DNA of 64,000 bases, from positions 5,246,679 to 5,310,678 of the forward strand of contig NC_081337.1 of assembly GCF_022539665.2 (NCBI RefSeq), read 5' to 3'. The stretch is from Daphnia carinata (Eukaryota; Arthropoda; Branchiopoda; Diplostraca; Daphniidae). The translations under genes and the position numbers were made by a program. This document shows positions 61,092-64,000 of the stretch, piece after piece. Below the pieces are notes generated by a model. It had not been told where the DNA came from. It saw only the letters and a program-made list of their open reading frames with translations, and did not search any database. Positions within the stretch are counted from its first letter, which is position 1; the number at the start of each line of letters is the position of its first letter.

Positions 61092-64000
61092 ATTAAAGTT
61101 TGTACACTAACAACACTTCATTCTCCTTTATTTTCAAAACGGCTCGTTTAAGGAGATAACAAATCACTGATTCGAAATCAGCGTTTAATTTTGATTATGC
61201 CCTGTGATTTTTGTTCAATTCTAACAGATGTCCATTTCGGCCGATTTTGGCAAAAGTGAGAAGGCTATAGCCTTCCCACTTTTTCAATTTTCGTCAAATT
61301 CTAGATTTAGTTTTAAATACATTATTTCGCTTCAAAACTGATCGCTGATCACGAAAATTGGGTTTATTTTGACATTAGGCTTCATAAAATGGCAAAAAGG
61401 GAAGAAAATGACCGTGGGAATTTTGCCTCAAAAACCTGCAAAAACTGACACTCACTGGATTTCGTTGAAAATCACAGGATATACTCATAATTCAATGCTA
61501 ATTCCGATAAAATTGTTACTTTTTTCATTCAATTAACCGTTTTGGAAATACATCAATTCGAAGAACTTACTAGCGCGCCAGTACGCTACAGCGCTAGCGT
61601 GACACATCCAAGTTATTGGTTTTTCTTAAATAATCAATAAATAGGGACAACTATGTACGATTCAGATTCAAAATTTAACGAGAATCATGAAAAAAGAAAT
61701 TAGTTTTTACGTAGAGTTTATGGGTTTTGAGTAATCTTAAATATAAAAGCAGTTGCGCTATAACAACTCTGATTGCGCATAATTCAGAAACTTGATAAGT
61801 AACGGCAAAACTAACATGCCAGTTAGAATCAGCGTTCGATTTTGAGCCTAATATGTATTTTTTTATTGAATTCTGAGAGATAACGCATTTTGATGGTTTT
61901 CGTCAAAAGTGAGAAGGCTATATAGCCTTCCCACTTTTTCAATTTTGGCTAAACTCTAGATTTCGCTAAAAGTACATGATTTCGATGCAGAATTGAACGC
62001 GAATCACTAATATACAGGTTGTTTTCTTGTTGGGCTATAAGTTTTTGAATAAAACGTAAAAAACGGTGTATTTGGATTTCAAAAATAAGCCCGACTTCAT
62101 TTTAAAGATAAATTACTATTATTTCAAAAACGGTTAACTTGACCAGAAAACAAATGGTTTTTTTTCAATCAGCGTTCAATTTGGGTTACGCTGTGTGATT
62201 TTTATCGCATTTCAAGAGATTTCGATTTTTTTCAAATTTTGACAAAAGTGGGAAGGCTACAGCCTTCCCACTTTTTCATTTTTGGCGAAAATTCTGATTT
62301 GGCTTAAAACACATGAATTCGATGCATAATTGAATGCTAATCACGAATATCTAGTTAATTTTTCAATTGGCCTTGTAGTTTTTGAATTAAAAATAAAAAA
62401 CAATGTCGGCCGAGCGACAAATAAGCCCGACTTTTCGCATTTTTTTTTAGCTTATTTTGAAAACGGCTGGTTTAGCGTGAAAACCACTAACATAATCGAA
62501 CTCAGCGTTTAATTTTGATTATGCCATATGGTTTTTATCGAATTCCAAGAGATGTCCATTTTGGCCAATTTTGGCAAAAGTGAGAAGGCTATACCCTTCC
62601 CACTTTTTCAATTTTGGCTAAATTCTAGATTTCGCTAAAAATACATTATTTCGATGCAGAATTGAACGGGAAACATGGATATGCGGTTGGATTTCTAGTT
62701 GACCTAATAGTTTTTGAATAAAACATAAAAAACGATGAAGTTGGGTTAGCCCGACTTATTTTTTTTTGCAATTTTCCCACGGTGTCTTTTACGTTTAATT
62801 CAAAAAATATAAGGCTCATTGAAAAAAAAACTTGATTTCTGTGATTACCATTCAATTCTACATCGAATTCATGTGTTTTAATCCAAAATTGAAATTTGGC
62901 CAAATATGAAAAAGTGGGAAGGCTATAGCCTTCTCACTTTTGTCAAAATCTGAAAAAATCGAAATCTCTTGGAATGCGATGAAAATCACACAGTATAACC
63001 CAAATTTAACGATGATTTATAAAAACCTATTTGTTTTCATGTCAAGTTAACCGTTTTTTAAATAATCGAAATTTATCTTTAAATTTGCCAAACCCAACTT
63101 CATTGCTTTTTATGTTTTATTCAAAAAATATTTGGTCAACGAGAAATCCAACCACATATCCGTGATTCTCGTTCAATTCTGCATCGAAATCATATATTTT
63201 TAGCGAAATCTAGAATTTAGCCAAAATTGAAAAAAGTATAGGGTCAAGGCTATTATAGCCTATCTCACTTTTGTCAAAATTTGAAAAAGCCAAAATGGAC
63301 ATCTCTCTGGAATTCGATAAAAACCATATGGCGTAATCAAAATTAAACGATGAGTTCGATTATGTTAGTAGTTTTCACGTTAAATCAGTCGTTTTCAAAA
63401 TAAACGAAAAAAATGCGAAAAGTCGTGCTTATTTTGTCGCTCGGCCGACAAAAATAAGCCCGACTTTTCTGTTTTTTATTTTTAATTCAAAAACTACAAG
63501 GCCAATTGAAAAATGAACTAGATATTCGTGATTAGCATTCAATTATGCATCGTAACCATGTGTTTTAAGCCAAATCTAAAATTTGGCCAAAAATGAAAAA
63601 GTGGGAAGGCTATAGCCTTCCCACTTTTGTCAAAAATCATCAAAATGGGATATCACTCAGAATTCAATAAAAAAATACACATTAGGCTCAAAATTGAACG
63701 CTGATTCTAATTAGCATGTTAGTTTTGCCGTAACTTATCAAGTTTCTGAATTATGCGCAATCAGTGTTGTTTTAGCGCATACAAAAACTGGCGCGCCAGT
63801 ACGCGACAGCGCTGGCGCGATGCACCGAATATAAGGTACATTTCAAAAACGGTCGACTTAATGAAAACAAAATAACAATTTTCCCGGAATCAGGATTCAA
63901 TTTTTTAGTATGTTTTGTGAGATTCAACCCATTCCAAAACCTAAATGAGCCGTTTTGAAAATAAAGGAAAATAAAGTGTTGTTAGCGCTCCAACTTTAAT
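61092..64000. mobile_element. Foldback-like non-coding inverted-repeat element
   Basis: The first about 59 bases (from ATTAAAGTT) and the last about 59 bases of the window are imperfect inverted copies, sharing CTAACAACACTT and CCTTTATTTTCAAAACGG in opposite orientation. Between them are about 330-bp modules, each ending in a 24-bp palindrome with half-site GTGGGAAGGCTA, in both orientations. No open frame longer than about 85 codons exists and none resembles a transposase. It looks like a non-autonomous foldback element or inverted satellite block. The right end coincides with the window edge, so it may extend further, and no target-site duplication can be checked. Confidence 0.7.
61256..63624. 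repeat. Seven copies of a palindrome spaced about 330 bp apart
   Basis: Copies start at 61,256; 61,909; 62,248; 62,580; 62,914; 63,236 and 63,601. The copy at 63,601-63,624 is a perfect 24-bp palindrome; most others have one or two changes, and the one at 63,236 is expanded and decayed. The first gap (653 bp) is twice the module length, and a GC-rich insert (61,571-61,602) lies near where the missing copy would be. Confidence 0.9.

Noticed and set aside
61092-64000. Possible CRISPR-like array of regularly spaced repeats
   Set aside because: Modules of about 330 bp with palindromes in both orientations, in an animal genome; the intervals are themselves repeats, not unique spacers.

Overview
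This is arthropod nuclear DNA, most likely from a branchiopod crustacean of the Daphnia type. That is an inference from the gene set (invertebrate lamin, a PAL separate from PHM, one gamma/delta-sarcoglycan, single SREBP, TRPA channel, calcitonin-type peptide), the very short GT-AG introns of about 60-120 bp, and intergenic DNA full of A/T homopolymers. No species marker was seen.

Layout. 1-12,600 is homopolymer-rich DNA with no supportable gene. 12,762-16,218 (+) encodes a Ser-rich protein ending in one PDZ domain; its reading frame breaks once, at a short intron or a single-base assembly error. 17,237-20,714 (-) is a complete 11-exon lamin with rod, NLS, lamin tail domain and CaaX box. It shares a roughly 0.9 kb divergent upstream region with 21,651-23,392 (+), a peptidyl-alpha-hydroxyglycine alpha-amidating lyase (PAL). 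Convergent to PAL is 24,355-25,869 (-), a small GPI-anchored Ly6/three-finger protein. 30,228-32,120 (-) is a neuropeptide precursor whose single amidated peptide looks calcitonin-type, with a TATA box and a non-coding 5' exon. 35,412-40,505 (-) is a complete gamma/delta-sarcoglycan with a possible upstream TATA promoter near 42.7 kb. 42.7-51.5 kb holds no recognised gene. 51,536-55,786 (+) is SREBP in 14 exons. 56.1-57.6 kb carries broken coding-like fragments of an unidentified gene. 57,714-60,741 (+) is a two-exon ankyrin TRP channel of the TRPA (pyrexia/painless-like) class. From 61,092 to the window end lies a non-coding inverted-repeat element built of about 330-bp modules bounded by a palindrome.

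Functional links are limited: this is an ordinary animal gene neighbourhood, not an operon. PAL finishes the C-terminal amidation of neuropeptides, and the peptide gene about 7 kb away ends in a Gly-basic amidation signal, so its product should need PAL; the proximity may be chance. Multi-exon models were built by hand from splice sites and reading phase, and those given as complete close in frame. The two least conventional items are the calcitonin-type precursor and the palindrome-bounded modules in the last 3 kb.
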